Of a DNA stretch of 64,000 bases, positions 8,305 to 17,240 are shown one piece after another. Positions within the stretch are counted from its first letter, which is position 1; the number at the start of each line of letters is the position of its first letter. The translations under genes and the position numbers were made by a program. The stretch spans positions 20,188-84,187 of the forward strand of contig JBGVRH010000049.1 of the NCBI GenBank assembly GCA_045128275.1. The letters run 5' to 3'. The DNA is from CAMEON01 sp045128275 (GTDB lineage Bacteria > Bacillota > Clostridia > Oscillospirales > CAG-272). The notes under the pieces were generated by a model. The model was not told the origin of the DNA and ran no database searches. It was given only the letters and a program-made list of their open reading frames with translations.

Positions 8305-9861
8305 ATGAAATACCAAGTGTTTTCCGAAAACCAATGGGTATACCCCGACAGCGAGATCACGGTACAGAACAGGGCCGAGCTTCACGCGCCCCGTGGGGCG
8401 GACGTCTGCTTCCAGGTGTTGACCGATTGTGAGCTGACGGGAGGCGAGACCATCACCGCCGCGTTCTCCATGGCGGGCTGTGAGGCTGTGGTCTACCAGC
8501 TTCTCACTGCCACCGTTCCTCTGAACAGCGACGCCAGGATGCTCTGCACCACCGATTACGAGTCGGTCAAGCACTTCGTCACCCGCAAAGCCCCCTTCGA
8601 CGTTTACGAGATCACCCGCCCCCTGGACGAGGGAGAGACCGAGGCCGGGCGCGCCGCCTTCTACGTCCGCATCAACGTGGCCGCCGATGCTCCCGTGGGG
8701 GTGCTTGAAAGCGACCTCACTATCCGCGTGGGGGAGGCGGTGCTGACCGTTCCCGTTTCGGTCAAGATCTACAACGTACAAGTCCCCGCCCTGGCGGATT
8801 CGGAATTCCACATGGTCAACTGGATCTACTATGACCGCCTGGCCAGGGATCACAAGGTGGAGGCTTATTCCGAGAAGTACATGGAGATTCTCGACCGCTA
8901 CCTGGACAACCAGATCGATATGCGCAACGACTACCTCATGATCCCCTCGGGCACTCCTGTCCGCGATGGGGAAGGGAAGGTAGTAGATTTCGACTTCACC
9001 GCCGCCGAGCTGGTGGGCAACCGCGCTCTGGCTCACGGCTTCAAGTACATCATGGGCGGTTTTGTGGCCCGCTTCAAGGTCTGGGACGATCCCGACCACT
9101 TCCTCCTGTGGGACAGAGAGATTACCTCCTCCTCCATCGAGGGCTACCGCCAGCTGGGGATCTACTTCACCCGCGCTTACGAGTGCATCAAGCGCAACGG
9201 CTGGGAGCAGAGCTACATGCAATGCCTGGTGGACGAGCCCCAGTTCCCCAACAGCCTGACCTACCGCGCCCTGTCGGGCATTTGCCGCAAGTACATCCCC
9301 GGGGTCATCATCAACGATCCCGTAGAGTCCTCCGAGCTGGCGGGAGCGGTGGATATCTGGGTGGTCAAGCAGGCGGTCTTCGAGAAGTACATCGAGGACT
9401 ACAAGCGCCTCCAGGCCTGTGGCGAGACCATGTGGATCTACACCTGCGGCTTCCCCGGGGGCTACTGCATGAACCGCATCATTGACCTTCCTCTGACGGC
9501 CAGCCGTCTGCCCATGTGGATGTGCTACAAGTACGATGCCCCCGGCTTCCTCCATTGGGGCTACCATGCTCACAACCCCGAGGGGCGCTACGACACCAAC
9601 TACCACACCGAGGGGGTCAGCTACCCCGCAGGCAACGGCCACGTGGTCTATCCCACGGGGGACACCGTCCTGTACGGCGTCCGCGCCCATCTCCAGCGGG
9701 CGGGGGCTGTTGACTACGAGCTGCTCCACATTCTGGGCGAGCGGGACAAGGCCAAGGCTCTTGCGCTGATCGGGAAGGTCTGCCGCACCTTTGACGATTA
9801 CGAGTTCTCCCATGAGGTGCTGGACAGCGTCCGCCGCGAGCTGCTGGAGACGCTGGGCTGA
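8305..9861 (+). CDS. DUF4091-type glycoside-hydrolase-like protein
   Basis: A 518-residue protein with no signal peptide. An N-terminal beta-rich region (about 1-165) resembles the accessory domain of DUF4091 proteins. The rest looks like a (beta/alpha)8 barrel, with DEPQFP at Asp310/Glu311 in a position where such proteins place acidic catalytic residues. It ends with the DUF4091 hallmark: WMCYKYDAPGFLHWGYH, then YPTGDTVLYGVRAHLQRAGAVDYELL. DUF4091 proteins are found in carbohydrate-degradation loci, but their substrates are mostly unknown. The start ATG follows GAAAGGA. A terminator follows at 9892. Being cytoplasmic, it would act on imported saccharides. The fold assignment is good; the activity is inferred. 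Confidence 0.78.
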   Translation: MKYQVFSENQWVYPDSEITVQNRAELHAPRGADVCFQVLTDCELTGGETITAAFSMAGCEAVVYQLLTATVPLNSDARMLCTTDYESVKHFVTRKAPFDVYEITRPLDEGETEAGRAAFYVRINVAADAPVGVLESDLTIRVGEAVLTVPVSVKIYNVQVPALADSEFHMVNWIYYDRLARDHKVEAYSEKYMEILDRYLDNQIDMRNDYLMIPSGTPVRDGEGKVVDFDFTAAELVGNRALAHGFKYIMGGFVARFKVWDDPDHFLLWDREITSSSIEGYRQLGIYFTRAYECIKRNGWEQSYMQCLVDEPQFPNSLTYRALSGICRKYIPGVIINDPVESSELAGAVDIWVVKQAVFEKYIEDYKRLQACGETMWIYTCGFPGGYCMNRIIDLPLTASRLPMWMCYKYDAPGFLHWGYHAHNPEGRYDTNYHTEGVSYPAGNGHVVYPTGDTVLYGVRAHLQRAGAVDYELLHILGERDKAKALALIGKVCRTFDDYEFSHEVLDSVRRELLETLG

Positions 9862-9891
9862 TCCGCCAAAAACAACCGTTTCATGACTCCG

Positions 9892-9928
9892 AAAGCAGTC
9901 CGTCGGCTCAGCCGATGGACTGCTTTTT
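9892..9928 (+). terminator. Intrinsic terminator after the DUF4091 gene
   Basis: AAAGCAGTCC pairs with GGACTGCTTT, and an inner TCGGC pairs with GCCGA around a TCA loop. The stem is 16 positions with one G-T pair and is followed by a T run. Confidence 0.88.
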
Positions 9929-10002
9929 CGCTGTGCATGAATATGCTCTTGCATAAGGCTAAAATATGGAAAATCATAGAAACGTTAAACAAAGGACACG
10001 GT

Positions 10003-10031
10003 TTGTTAACAAATGTGTGGTATGATATAAT
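10003..10031 (+). promoter_or_regulatory. Sigma-A promoter of the thioester surface protein gene
   Basis: TTGTTA at 10003-10008, a 17-nt spacer, then TATAAT at 10026-10031, about 98 nt before the start codon at 10129. Confidence 0.75.
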
Positions 10032-10128
10032 AGAATGAATATCTATAGGTGCGCGATATGGAGCATACCTCGGTATTCCCAATGGCGACCAAAATAAGGA
10101 GAAAATACAAGAAAAGAAGGGAGAAACT

Positions 10129-13100
10129 ATGTTACATCTTTTCAAGAAATCGACTGCCCTGCTGCTGGTGATCAGCATGTTGCTCGGCGTGCTTTGCCTG
10201 CCTGCTTTTGCGGTGGAGGAAGGGACAAATCTTAATTATCTGTACGTTACGACGGTGCCCACGGCGGACAAGGATCTGATTGCCCCTCCGGACGCGCTCC
10301 CTGAGACACTGCCCGATGATATTCCGATTGCGGAGGGCTACACCCACGTACAGGTTGGTGAGGGCAACTACAGTGATTACTGGATCGGCCATGCCTACAC
10401 CTCCGATAACAGCGAGGACGGTACCTGGGTACATGCCTTCACCGACAAGTACGGCAAAAAATACTACACTGCCCCTCACAGATACGCTGACTTCTACAGC
10501 AGAGCCGCTTTCGATTACATCTACATCTACAATGAGGCTGAAAAGAAGTTTGAGAAAGCCTACATCGGAGATGGCGTGACCTTGAACGAGGAATATATCG
10601 CGGCCTCCGGCAGCAAATATCTGAATTATAACAAGTATCCCCAGAGAATCCCCGTCCGTTACGACAGTATCGCGCAGTTTGTTCTGGCGGATGCCGAGAC
10701 GAAGGAATATGTCTCCGCATACTGCGTGGATAACGCGACCCATGTGGAGGCGAACTATAGCTACGTCATCGAGAACCTGGAGGACGCTTCCTATTACGCA
10801 GAGGACGAGGCAGCCATGATCCGTTCCATCGCGCTGAACGGCTACTGGGGTCAGTCCAATTTGAACGTGGGTACGCTGGACGCGCTCAAGGCGAGACTGG
10901 CTACCTCCGAGAAGCCCAAATTTACCGAGGCGGAGATCAATGCTGTGACCGACGGTATGGCTCTCACCGCGACCCAGTTCGCTATTTGGAGCTTCAGTAA
11001 CAAGGATCGGAACCCGGTCGCTCCCATGCAGGTCTACCAGGAGGTAAACTGGGGCATTAACAGCATTAAGTATCCCCTGCCCATGGAGACCACCGATCTG
11101 ATCTTCAAGCTCTACGAGTACCTGCTCAATCTGGAGCCTACCTACGTGGAGGAGAACACCACCGGTAACACCATCATCAACGAGGCCAACTTCATGAAGG
11201 ATCTGACCATTCATGCGAAGGCACTGGCTAATCATCCCAATAACCTGGACGGTATCCGCAATAACGATGCCTACGTTTGCGACCTCTCCTTCAAGATGAT
11301 CGTTTCCCCTGATGTGCAGCAGGATAATCTGGTCGTTCGCGTGTATGACAACGCCGGCAACACCATTCTGGTTGGTCGTATCGCCGGTGAGCTGCAGAAG
11401 GAGAAGGGTGAGATCCAGCTGGTAGACGACGGCACCGGCCGCTACACCTTCCACGATGTAGTCCTGACCGAGGGTACCGACAAGCTGAACGTTTCTCTGG
11501 ACGGTACGCAGGAGTTGGATCAGGGTATTTACATCTATTCCTCCGAAGAGAGAGTCGTGGACGGTGAGAAAGTGTCCTCCCAGACTCTGGTCGGCGTTGC
11601 CGAGGGTACCCATAAGGTCGACGTTGATCTGTACGGTGAGGTTAAGTTCGAGATCGAGAACGTCAACGACACCGTTGTCATCGACTACGGCCGCCCCGTG
11701 GTCGTCACTCCCGCCCAGAACACCGCATTCTACGGCGAGGGCACTCTGACCGCCATCAGCGCTAACGCTCAGGGCTACAACGATATCCTCTTCACCGAGG
11801 GCCTGGACGAGACCTTCGGCGACACCGTGAAGGGCAAGTACGGTGACTTCACCCTGGAGAACGGCAAGATCCGCTACGAGCTGAACAAGGCAGAGCATAT
11901 GCTGGCCATGCCCACTCCCGACGTGGCCTACTACGCCGTGAAGACCCCCAACGGCTACTACTACGGTAAGCTCACCGTCATCCCCGCTACCATCATTTAC
12001 TACGAGGACGATTTCGTCAACTTCACCGACACTACCCTGACCGAGGGCACCGAGGGAACGGGTATCTGGACGACTGTGGGCGAGCAGACTCCCGACATTC
12101 AGTCCGAGGATCGTATCGCCATCTCCCAGAATATCTACGGCCACGATCCCATGAACAAGAACTATACCCAGTACAGCAACGGTATGGCTCATAAGGTGAC
12201 CGTCAACTCGGTTACGGGCTCCCGCGGCACCGACGAGAAGGGCAACTTCACCGCTCCCACCGCCTCCTTTACCTTTACGGGTACGGGCTTCGACCTGATC
12301 TCCCTGACCACCACCGACACCGAGCTGATCCAGGTCAACGTCTGGGACGCCGAGACCGGTAAGCAGGTCTTCCGCAAGGTCGTCAACAACTACTACGGCT
12401 ACAACTACGGTGTACTTCCTGCCGAGGACGGCGGCTTCGTCGTTGACGAGGAGGGCAATCCCGTTTACGGCTGGTATGTGGACAAGGATGCCGCCGGCTG
12501 TGTCTGGCAGGTTCCCGTCATGAAGGTGGAGGGCCTGGAGTACGGCACCTACAACGTGACCATCCTGGTGGCCTACATGACCGCCTTCGACCACAACGAG
12601 GATCAGAAGGATTCCTTCGTTCTGGATTCCATCCGCGTGTACGATCCCGCCAAGTACAACGACGAGGCCAAGGATGCCTACCTGGCCGACGGCGAGTACA
12701 ACCCCACCTACAAGAAGCTGAGAGATCTGATCCTGGAGGCTTCCAACTTCGACGGCGTTGACACCGAGGATGAGCTGTGCCTGGACGGCGTGGTGTTCGT
12801 GGACGGTAAGTCCTCCACCAGCCTTTCCATGGATTACGCAAACCCCGGCCCCAACAACGAGACCTACCTGGCTCACGGCCAGTCCGTTGCCTTCAAGCTG
12901 GCAGCCGATATTCCCGTCAACAACGTCCATATCGGCGTGAAGCTGGCATTCGGCACTTCCGCTACCCTGTGCCTCAACGGCAAGGAGCTGGTCACCGTGA
13001 CCACCGCCACCGATATGTACTACGTCCTGCTGGACGAGAGTGCTTGGCATGCGGTTCACTATCCCAACGGCACCGATGGCTATGAGACCGACGTCATCAC

Positions 13101-13557
13101 CCTCTCCTGCGTCTCCGAGGACAGCGTGATCTCCATGACGAATCTCAAGTTCACCAACTTCAAGAACGACAACGACGCGACTGCAAGCATCAATGCTTTC
13201 GTGGACGAGGAGGTTCTGGAGGATGCAACCGCTGTTGTGATGGCACTCTTCCAGGCAGACGCGCCCGAGGCAGAGCCTGAGACCGAGGCTCCCACCGAGT
13301 CTGAGACCGAGGCTCCCACCGAGCCTGAGACTGAGGCTCCCACCGAGCCTGAGACCGAAGCTCCCGCAGCACCCGAGACCGAGGCTCCCGCCGCTCCCGA
13401 GACCGATGCTTCTACCGAGGTCGAGACCGACGCCCCCGCCACCGAGGCTCCCGCCGAGAACGAGGAGGCCAAGGGCTGCCAGTCCTCCGTGGGTATGAGC
13501 CTGGCCGTTCTGATGCTGGCCATGGCCGCGGCTGTGGCGCTGAAGAAGCGGGATTGA
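10129..13557 (+). CDS. Cell-surface thioester-domain (TQXA) protein with Glu/Thr/Pro stalk
   Basis: A 1142-residue exported protein. The signal peptide is about residues 1-28 (hydrophobic core ALLLVISMLLGVLCL, cut near AFA). The thioester domain runs from about 100 to 360: Cys199 in AYCVD and Gln283 in ATQFAIW match the Cys and TQxA motifs of class I thioester domains, which form an internal Cys-Gln bond that can attach covalently to host amines. Large beta-rich domains follow (about 360-1040). A stalk of repeated Glu-Ala-Pro-Thr-Glu-Pro-Glu-Thr units spans about 1045-1112, then KGCQSSVG, a hydrophobic helix and the basic tail KKRD. There is no LPXTG. It has its own promoter and terminator, so it is monocistronic. 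An adhesin role is inferred from the domain family. Confidence 0.82.
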   Translation: MLHLFKKSTALLLVISMLLGVLCLPAFAVEEGTNLNYLYVTTVPTADKDLIAPPDALPETLPDDIPIAEGYTHVQVGEGNYSDYWIGHAYTSDNSEDGTWVHAFTDKYGKKYYTAPHRYADFYSRAAFDYIYIYNEAEKKFEKAYIGDGVTLNEEYIAASGSKYLNYNKYPQRIPVRYDSIAQFVLADAETKEYVSAYCVDNATHVEANYSYVIENLEDASYYAEDEAAMIRSIALNGYWGQSNLNVGTLDALKARLATSEKPKFTEAEINAVTDGMALTATQFAIWSFSNKDRNPVAPMQVYQEVNWGINSIKYPLPMETTDLIFKLYEYLLNLEPTYVEENTTGNTIINEANFMKDLTIHAKALANHPNNLDGIRNNDAYVCDLSFKMIVSPDVQQDNLVVRVYDNAGNTILVGRIAGELQKEKGEIQLVDDGTGRYTFHDVVLTEGTDKLNVSLDGTQELDQGIYIYSSEERVVDGEKVSSQTLVGVAEGTHKVDVDLYGEVKFEIENVNDTVVIDYGRPVVVTPAQNTAFYGEGTLTAISANAQGYNDILFTEGLDETFGDTVKGKYGDFTLENGKIRYELNKAEHMLAMPTPDVAYYAVKTPNGYYYGKLTVIPATIIYYEDDFVNFTDTTLTEGTEGTGIWTTVGEQTPDIQSEDRIAISQNIYGHDPMNKNYTQYSNGMAHKVTVNSVTGSRGTDEKGNFTAPTASFTFTGTGFDLISLTTTDTELIQVNVWDAETGKQVFRKVVNNYYGYNYGVLPAEDGGFVVDEEGNPVYGWYVDKDAAGCVWQVPVMKVEGLEYGTYNVTILVAYMTAFDHNEDQKDSFVLDSIRVYDPAKYNDEAKDAYLADGEYNPTYKKLRDLILEASNFDGVDTEDELCLDGVVFVDGKSSTSLSMDYANPGPNNETYLAHGQSVAFKLAADIPVNNVHIGVKLAFGTSATLCLNGKELVTVTTATDMYYVLLDESAWHAVHYPNGTDGYETDVITLSCVSEDSVISMTNLKFTNFKNDNDATASINAFVDEEVLEDATAVVMALFQADAPEAEPETEAPTESETEAPTEPETEAPTEPETEAPAAPETEAPAAPETDASTEVETDAPATEAPAENEEAKGCQSSVGMSLAVLMLAMAAAVALKKRD

Positions 13558-13599
13558 TCCAAGCGCTTCGCATCGGATCCCATTCAGTCATATCTCACG

Positions 13600-13630
13600 A
13601 TCTCCCCCCGCCGCGCGGGGGGAGATTTTC
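13600..13630 (+). terminator. Intrinsic terminator of the thioester surface protein gene
   Basis: An 11-bp perfect stem (13600-13610 with 13616-13626; ATCTCCCCCCG/CGGGGGGAGAT) with a 5-nt loop is followed by TTTTC. Confidence 0.88.
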
Positions 13631-13904
13631 ATTGTCCGAACAGCTCCGGACGTGTTTCTTGCTTTTCGGGGCTAAAAGCTCACCGAAATCGACCCGAAAA
13701 GTCAAGGAATGGCAGAATGTAGCAAAATTGTGCAACATCACGATTTTTATGTGTGATTTTCTAATTTGAGGGGGGCTTGTCAGGGTACATTTTTGTCTTA
13801 TTTTTATGTTTTTTTGTATCGGGCAATGGTCTTATCTCGATTTGTGCGAAATGCCCGTGAAATTTTTGCGCGGGGAGGCCAAGAAAAAAACTCAAAAAAA
13901 GGGC
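13631..13904 (+). other. Non-coding upstream region of the SGNH hydrolase gene
   Basis: This AT-rich stretch holds no supported gene. Two A-rich tracts at about 13882-13899 lie directly upstream of the -35 box at 13905 and could act as an UP-like element. Confidence 0.4.
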
Positions 13905-13933
13905 TTGACTTCCTTTCCGAGTCATGGTACAAT
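13905..13933 (+). promoter_or_regulatory. Sigma-A promoter of the SGNH hydrolase gene
   Basis: TTGACT at 13905-13910, a 17-nt spacer, then TACAAT at 13928-13933. The start codon is at 14007 behind AAAGGA. Confidence 0.8.
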
Positions 13934-14006
13934 AGGCATAGTGGAAGGAAATCCCATAAGGAAGACCTTTCTTACATTATGAGTTTTATGAAAGGACACG
14001 AAAGTC

Positions 14007-15740
14007 ATGACGCATTTCACTCGCAAAAAGCCCCTTGTGATCATCGCGGCTGTGTTGGCGGTTCTTATGCTGACCAATGCGCTGGCTATGACAATCGGCG
14101 CCGCTTCCGGGAGTAAGGACCTCCGCGCAACGCTGGATCGTCTGGTATACTCCATCCGTTCGCTGAACGCGAACAAGCCCGCTGTTCTCGCAGAGCCCGA
14201 GGAGCCTGTGTACGGTGACCCCTACTACACCATCAACACCCCCGAGCCTCTGACCATCGACGAGAAGGGCAAGATCATTGCCCTCAACGATGAGGACGGC
14301 AACTACATCGCCTCCACCAACGGCGCTCTGATCAATTTCAAGAACGCCATCATTACGGGCGACACCTGGACCCTCATGCTGGGCCAGTACCGCACCGCTT
14401 CCTACAACAAGTTCAATACCGTGGTGGACAACGTCAGCACCATCGGTCTGAACGTCACCAACGGCATTAAGAACGGCACCGATAAGATCAGCATCGGTGT
14501 GGCAGGCTATGGCAATCTGACCCTCAACAACTGCACCATGGTGGGCACTACCACCACCGCTGACGGCTATATTGTCCACGATGCCGGCTTCACCAACGGC
14601 TCCAAGGTCACCATCAACGGCGGTCAGTACGGTTCTCTCTACGTTTGGTCTCAGGCTCACGTCACCATTTACGATGCCGAGATCGAGAACATCACCTCTG
14701 CCGCCATCACCACCCGTAACTTGGGTCTTCTGACCATCGGCGCGGGCACTCACGTGGGTACCATCGACCTGACCGTGGGTGGCTACAAGCAGTACAAGCC
14801 CGCTCTGGTCATTGAGGAGGGCGCAACTGTGGATCGCATTCTCTACAAGGGCGTGACCTACACCCAGGAGCAGTGGGAGAACCCCTTCGCGGGCCGCTAC
14901 ATCTCCATCATGGGTGACAGCATCTCCACCTACACCGGCTGGAGCGATGCCAACCCCATCACCGATCCCTCCTGCACCAACCGCTATGGCGAGGCCTACT
15001 ACGGCCCCGTGGGCGGTGACTTCCACAACACCGAGCTGCTGGTGGAGGATACCTGGTGGCACCAGGCCGCTACCGAGCTGGGCTCCGAGATCCTCATGAG
15101 CAACGCCGGTAACTCCACCGGTCTGTTCATCGCGGAGTATCCCAATAACGCCGCTTGGGAACTCTACCTCAAGGAGATGCTGGCCTACAAGTCCAGACCC
15201 TACTATCTGGGCACCGAGGAGCATGATCCCGACATCATCGCCCTCTACATCGGCTCCAACGAGCTGGCCCGCTACAAGACTGCTGCTCAGCTGGGCTCTG
15301 TGGCCGCTATCGACTTTGATCAGCTGATCGTGGACAACGGCGACGGTACCTACACCTACGCCAATCCTACGACCATTGCCGAGGCCTACTGCATCCTGAT
15401 CCACAAGGTGCAGGTCACCTACCCCAACGCCGAGATCTACTGCTTCGCTCCCGTTCCCAGCGCAGGCGGTTACCTGTCCACCGTCAACACCCGCTTCGCC
15501 AAGACCGTTCCCTTCAACAAGATGGTCAAGGATGTCGCCAAGTACAACGGTTGCCACGTGGTGGATCTGGTGGATGCCTTTGATCTGGATCCCGACGGGG
15601 ACGGCAAGGTTTCCCAGGATGCATTTGACCGCTTCCAGACCTATTTCCACAACGATCCTCACCCCAACGCCGAGGGCTTCGACGTCATCACCGACGCGTT
15701 TGTAGACGCTGTCCGCAAGAACAGCAAGTTCAACAAGTGA
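14007..15740 (+). CDS. Exported SGNH/GDSL hydrolase with N-terminal beta-helix-like region
   Basis: A 577-residue protein. The N-terminal signal or anchor segment is about residues 7-31. About residues 85-275 carry short repeated strands rich in Asn, Gly and Thr (LTLNNCTM, VTINGGQYGSLYV, LLTIGAGTHVGTI) that look like a right-handed parallel beta-helix. The SGNH hydrolase follows: block I GDS with nucleophile Ser305, block III Gly/Asn in YIGSNEL (Asn418), and block V Asp550-Pro-His552 in NDPHPNAEGF. Residues 526-538 (DLDPDGDGKVSQD) look like an EF-hand or dockerin calcium loop placed just before the catalytic Asp/His. Such enzymes often deacetylate extracellular glycans; the substrate is unknown. 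It is monocistronic, with a promoter at 13905 and a terminator at 15753. Confidence 0.85.
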   Translation: MTHFTRKKPLVIIAAVLAVLMLTNALAMTIGAASGSKDLRATLDRLVYSIRSLNANKPAVLAEPEEPVYGDPYYTINTPEPLTIDEKGKIIALNDEDGNYIASTNGALINFKNAIITGDTWTLMLGQYRTASYNKFNTVVDNVSTIGLNVTNGIKNGTDKISIGVAGYGNLTLNNCTMVGTTTTADGYIVHDAGFTNGSKVTINGGQYGSLYVWSQAHVTIYDAEIENITSAAITTRNLGLLTIGAGTHVGTIDLTVGGYKQYKPALVIEEGATVDRILYKGVTYTQEQWENPFAGRYISIMGDSISTYTGWSDANPITDPSCTNRYGEAYYGPVGGDFHNTELLVEDTWWHQAATELGSEILMSNAGNSTGLFIAEYPNNAAWELYLKEMLAYKSRPYYLGTEEHDPDIIALYIGSNELARYKTAAQLGSVAAIDFDQLIVDNGDGTYTYANPTTIAEAYCILIHKVQVTYPNAEIYCFAPVPSAGGYLSTVNTRFAKTVPFNKMVKDVAKYNGCHVVDLVDAFDLDPDGDGKVSQDAFDRFQTYFHNDPHPNAEGFDVITDAFVDAVRKNSKFNK

Positions 15741-15752
15741 TGCTTTCCCTAT

Positions 15753-15788
15753 AAAAAGCTCCCCACGAGTCTTCGCGGGGAGCTTTTT
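15753..15788. terminator. Bidirectional terminator between the SGNH gene and the peptide cluster
   Basis: AAAAAGCTCCCC (15753-15764) pairs perfectly with GGGGAGCTTTTT (15777-15788). The flanking A and T runs let it serve the plus-strand hydrolase gene and the convergent minus-strand radical SAM operon. Confidence 0.88.
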
Positions 15789-15838
15789 GTTCGATATGGA
15801 AACAGAGCGGGATGGCTTGCGTTGGTAGTGGGAGCGTG

Positions 15839-16114
15839 TCACTCGGTCACAAGACCCAGCTTGGCCAGCTTCTCTATGAGTCCGAGCACGTCCTTGCGGA
15901 GGGTTTCGGTATCAATGTCGTATTCCTCGGCCATATTCGTTACGATCTCCTCAAGGGACTTTCCCTCGACCAGGGCATCCCAGATCTCGGCACCGGTAGG
16001 GGTCAGGACGAAAAGACCGTTATGCTCCAAGGCGGAATCACCGATGGGAATTAGAATGTCCTCACCCGCCACGTTTCGGCGGATGACGTTGGGATTGGTT
16101 TTAATCGTTTTCAT
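15839..16114 (-). CDS. PqqD-like peptide chaperone
   Basis: A 91-residue protein from the ATG at 16114, which has GAGGAG 8 nt upstream; the longer frame to 16168 has no site of its own. The pattern LTPTGAEIWDALVEGKSLEEIVTNMAEEYDID is typical of PqqD/RRE proteins, which bind the leader of a ribosomally made peptide and present it to a radical SAM/SPASM enzyme. It overlaps the end of the radical SAM gene by 14 bp and is the last gene of the cluster before the shared terminator. It contains no Cys. The family call is firm; the leader it binds is presumably the 82-residue peptide at 18809-19057. Confidence 0.85.
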   Translation of the reverse strand: MKTIKTNPNVIRRNVAGEDILIPIGDSALEHNGLFVLTPTGAEIWDALVEGKSLEEIVTNMAEEYDIDTETLRKDVLGLIEKLAKLGLVTE

Positions 16115-17240
16115 GGTTTTGAGTCTCCTCGGAACAGTATTTTTCGCGGGTGATGCGGTGAAGCTCACGGGTCATTTCACAAATATAGGCGGGACGGACG
16201 GTGGTGTCGCCCTCCTCGCACAGGGTGGCGGCGGCGCACACGGGGCATTTTGCCCGCTGGGGGCAGTTGGTACAGGATGCGGGAAGGGTAAGGCTTTCCA
16301 CGTAGGCGCGAACCTTTCCCCAGGCTTCGGCAAAACCCATTTGGGGAATGGAATAGCCGTCTGTGGGGAACATACCGCAGGGAAGCATACGCCCATCCCA
16401 GGTGACCCAGAAGGTACTGCGGCCCGCGCGGCATTGGACGTGCTCGCCGCTTCCGTCTACGCAGTCGTCGGCCTCGGGAGGCAGAGCGCCGTCGCCAAGC
16501 GTGGCCAGCTTTTCGGGCGACATGAACTGCTCGCGGCATGCCAGCATATAATGGGCGGCCTCGTGAGGGGTAAAGCGGTGAGGAGCCTCACCGAACCGAC
16601 CGCCGTTGATGCGGACGGGCGGGAACATATAGGTGGTTCCCTTGACGGGGACGTCCAGATCCCTGCCGGCTTGGTAAATGGCCGCGATATCGTCCTTGTT
16701 ATAAGGCGTGATGGTGGCGTTGACCCGAACCTGGATACCCGCCTCCCGCAGCTTGCGGATGTTGCCTACAACGGTATCAAAGGCGGGACGGCCGCACAGG
16801 GATTGGTAGGTCTCGTTGCTCCCGCCGTACAGGGTGATATTGAAGCGCAGGGGGGGATCCTTTCGGAAAAACGAAATCAGCTCGTCGGTGAGCAGGGAAC
16901 CATTGCTGTTGATGGAGATCAAAAGACCCATCCGCTTCATGCCCGTGTAGATCTCCTTGAAATCCTTGTGCAGGAAGGGCTCTCCTCCTGTCAGCAGGAC
17001 GAAGACCATACCTGCGTCCCGTGCCTCCTTGGCGATTCCCAGCCAATCCTCACCGCTTAAGGCGTCGGGCTTGGAGTTGTCGTGGACGTAGCACATCCGA
17101 CAGTTGAAGTTGCATTTGGCGGTCAATTCAAAATTTCCCGTGAAGGGGATTCCCAGGTGGGCGGCCTTGCGGTGCATATAAGTACCCCAAAGAGGCTCGC
17201 GGTCGCTGCCTACGGGAGCGGGGCGTTTCACTTGTTCCAT
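16101..17240 (-). CDS. Radical SAM/SPASM peptide maturase
   Basis: A 379-residue enzyme. The start ATG at 17240 is preceded by GGAGA; the frame is open farther upstream but runs inside the kinase gene. The radical SAM cluster is Cys43-x3-Cys47-x2-Cys50 in AKCNFNCRMCY, followed by the GGEPFL segment of the SAM site. The C-terminus is SPASM-like and Cys-rich: CRAGRSTFWVTWDGRMLPCGMFP, then CTNCPQRAKCPVCAAATLC, enough for two auxiliary Fe-S clusters. Such enzymes install thioether, C-C or C-O crosslinks or epimerise residues in peptides. It starts 13 bp inside the kinase gene and overlaps the PqqD-like gene, so the three are translationally coupled. The exact modification cannot be told. Confidence 0.88.
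   Translation of the reverse strand: MEQVKRPAPVGSDREPLWGTYMHRKAAHLGIPFTGNFELTAKCNFNCRMCYVHDNSKPDALSGEDWLGIAKEARDAGMVFVLLTGGEPFLHKDFKEIYTGMKRMGLLISINSNGSLLTDELISFFRKDPPLRFNITLYGGSNETYQSLCGRPAFDTVVGNIRKLREAGIQVRVNATITPYNKDDIAAIYQAGRDLDVPVKGTTYMFPPVRINGGRFGEAPHRFTPHEAAHYMLACREQFMSPEKLATLGDGALPPEADDCVDGSGEHVQCRAGRSTFWVTWDGRMLPCGMFPTDGYSIPQMGFAEAWGKVRAYVESLTLPASCTNCPQRAKCPVCAAATLCEEGDTTVRPAYICEMTRELHRITREKYCSEETQNHEND

Noticed and set aside
10132..13059. 975-residue minus-strand frame opposite the surface protein
   Set aside because: Same shadow effect; no family motifs and no start site.
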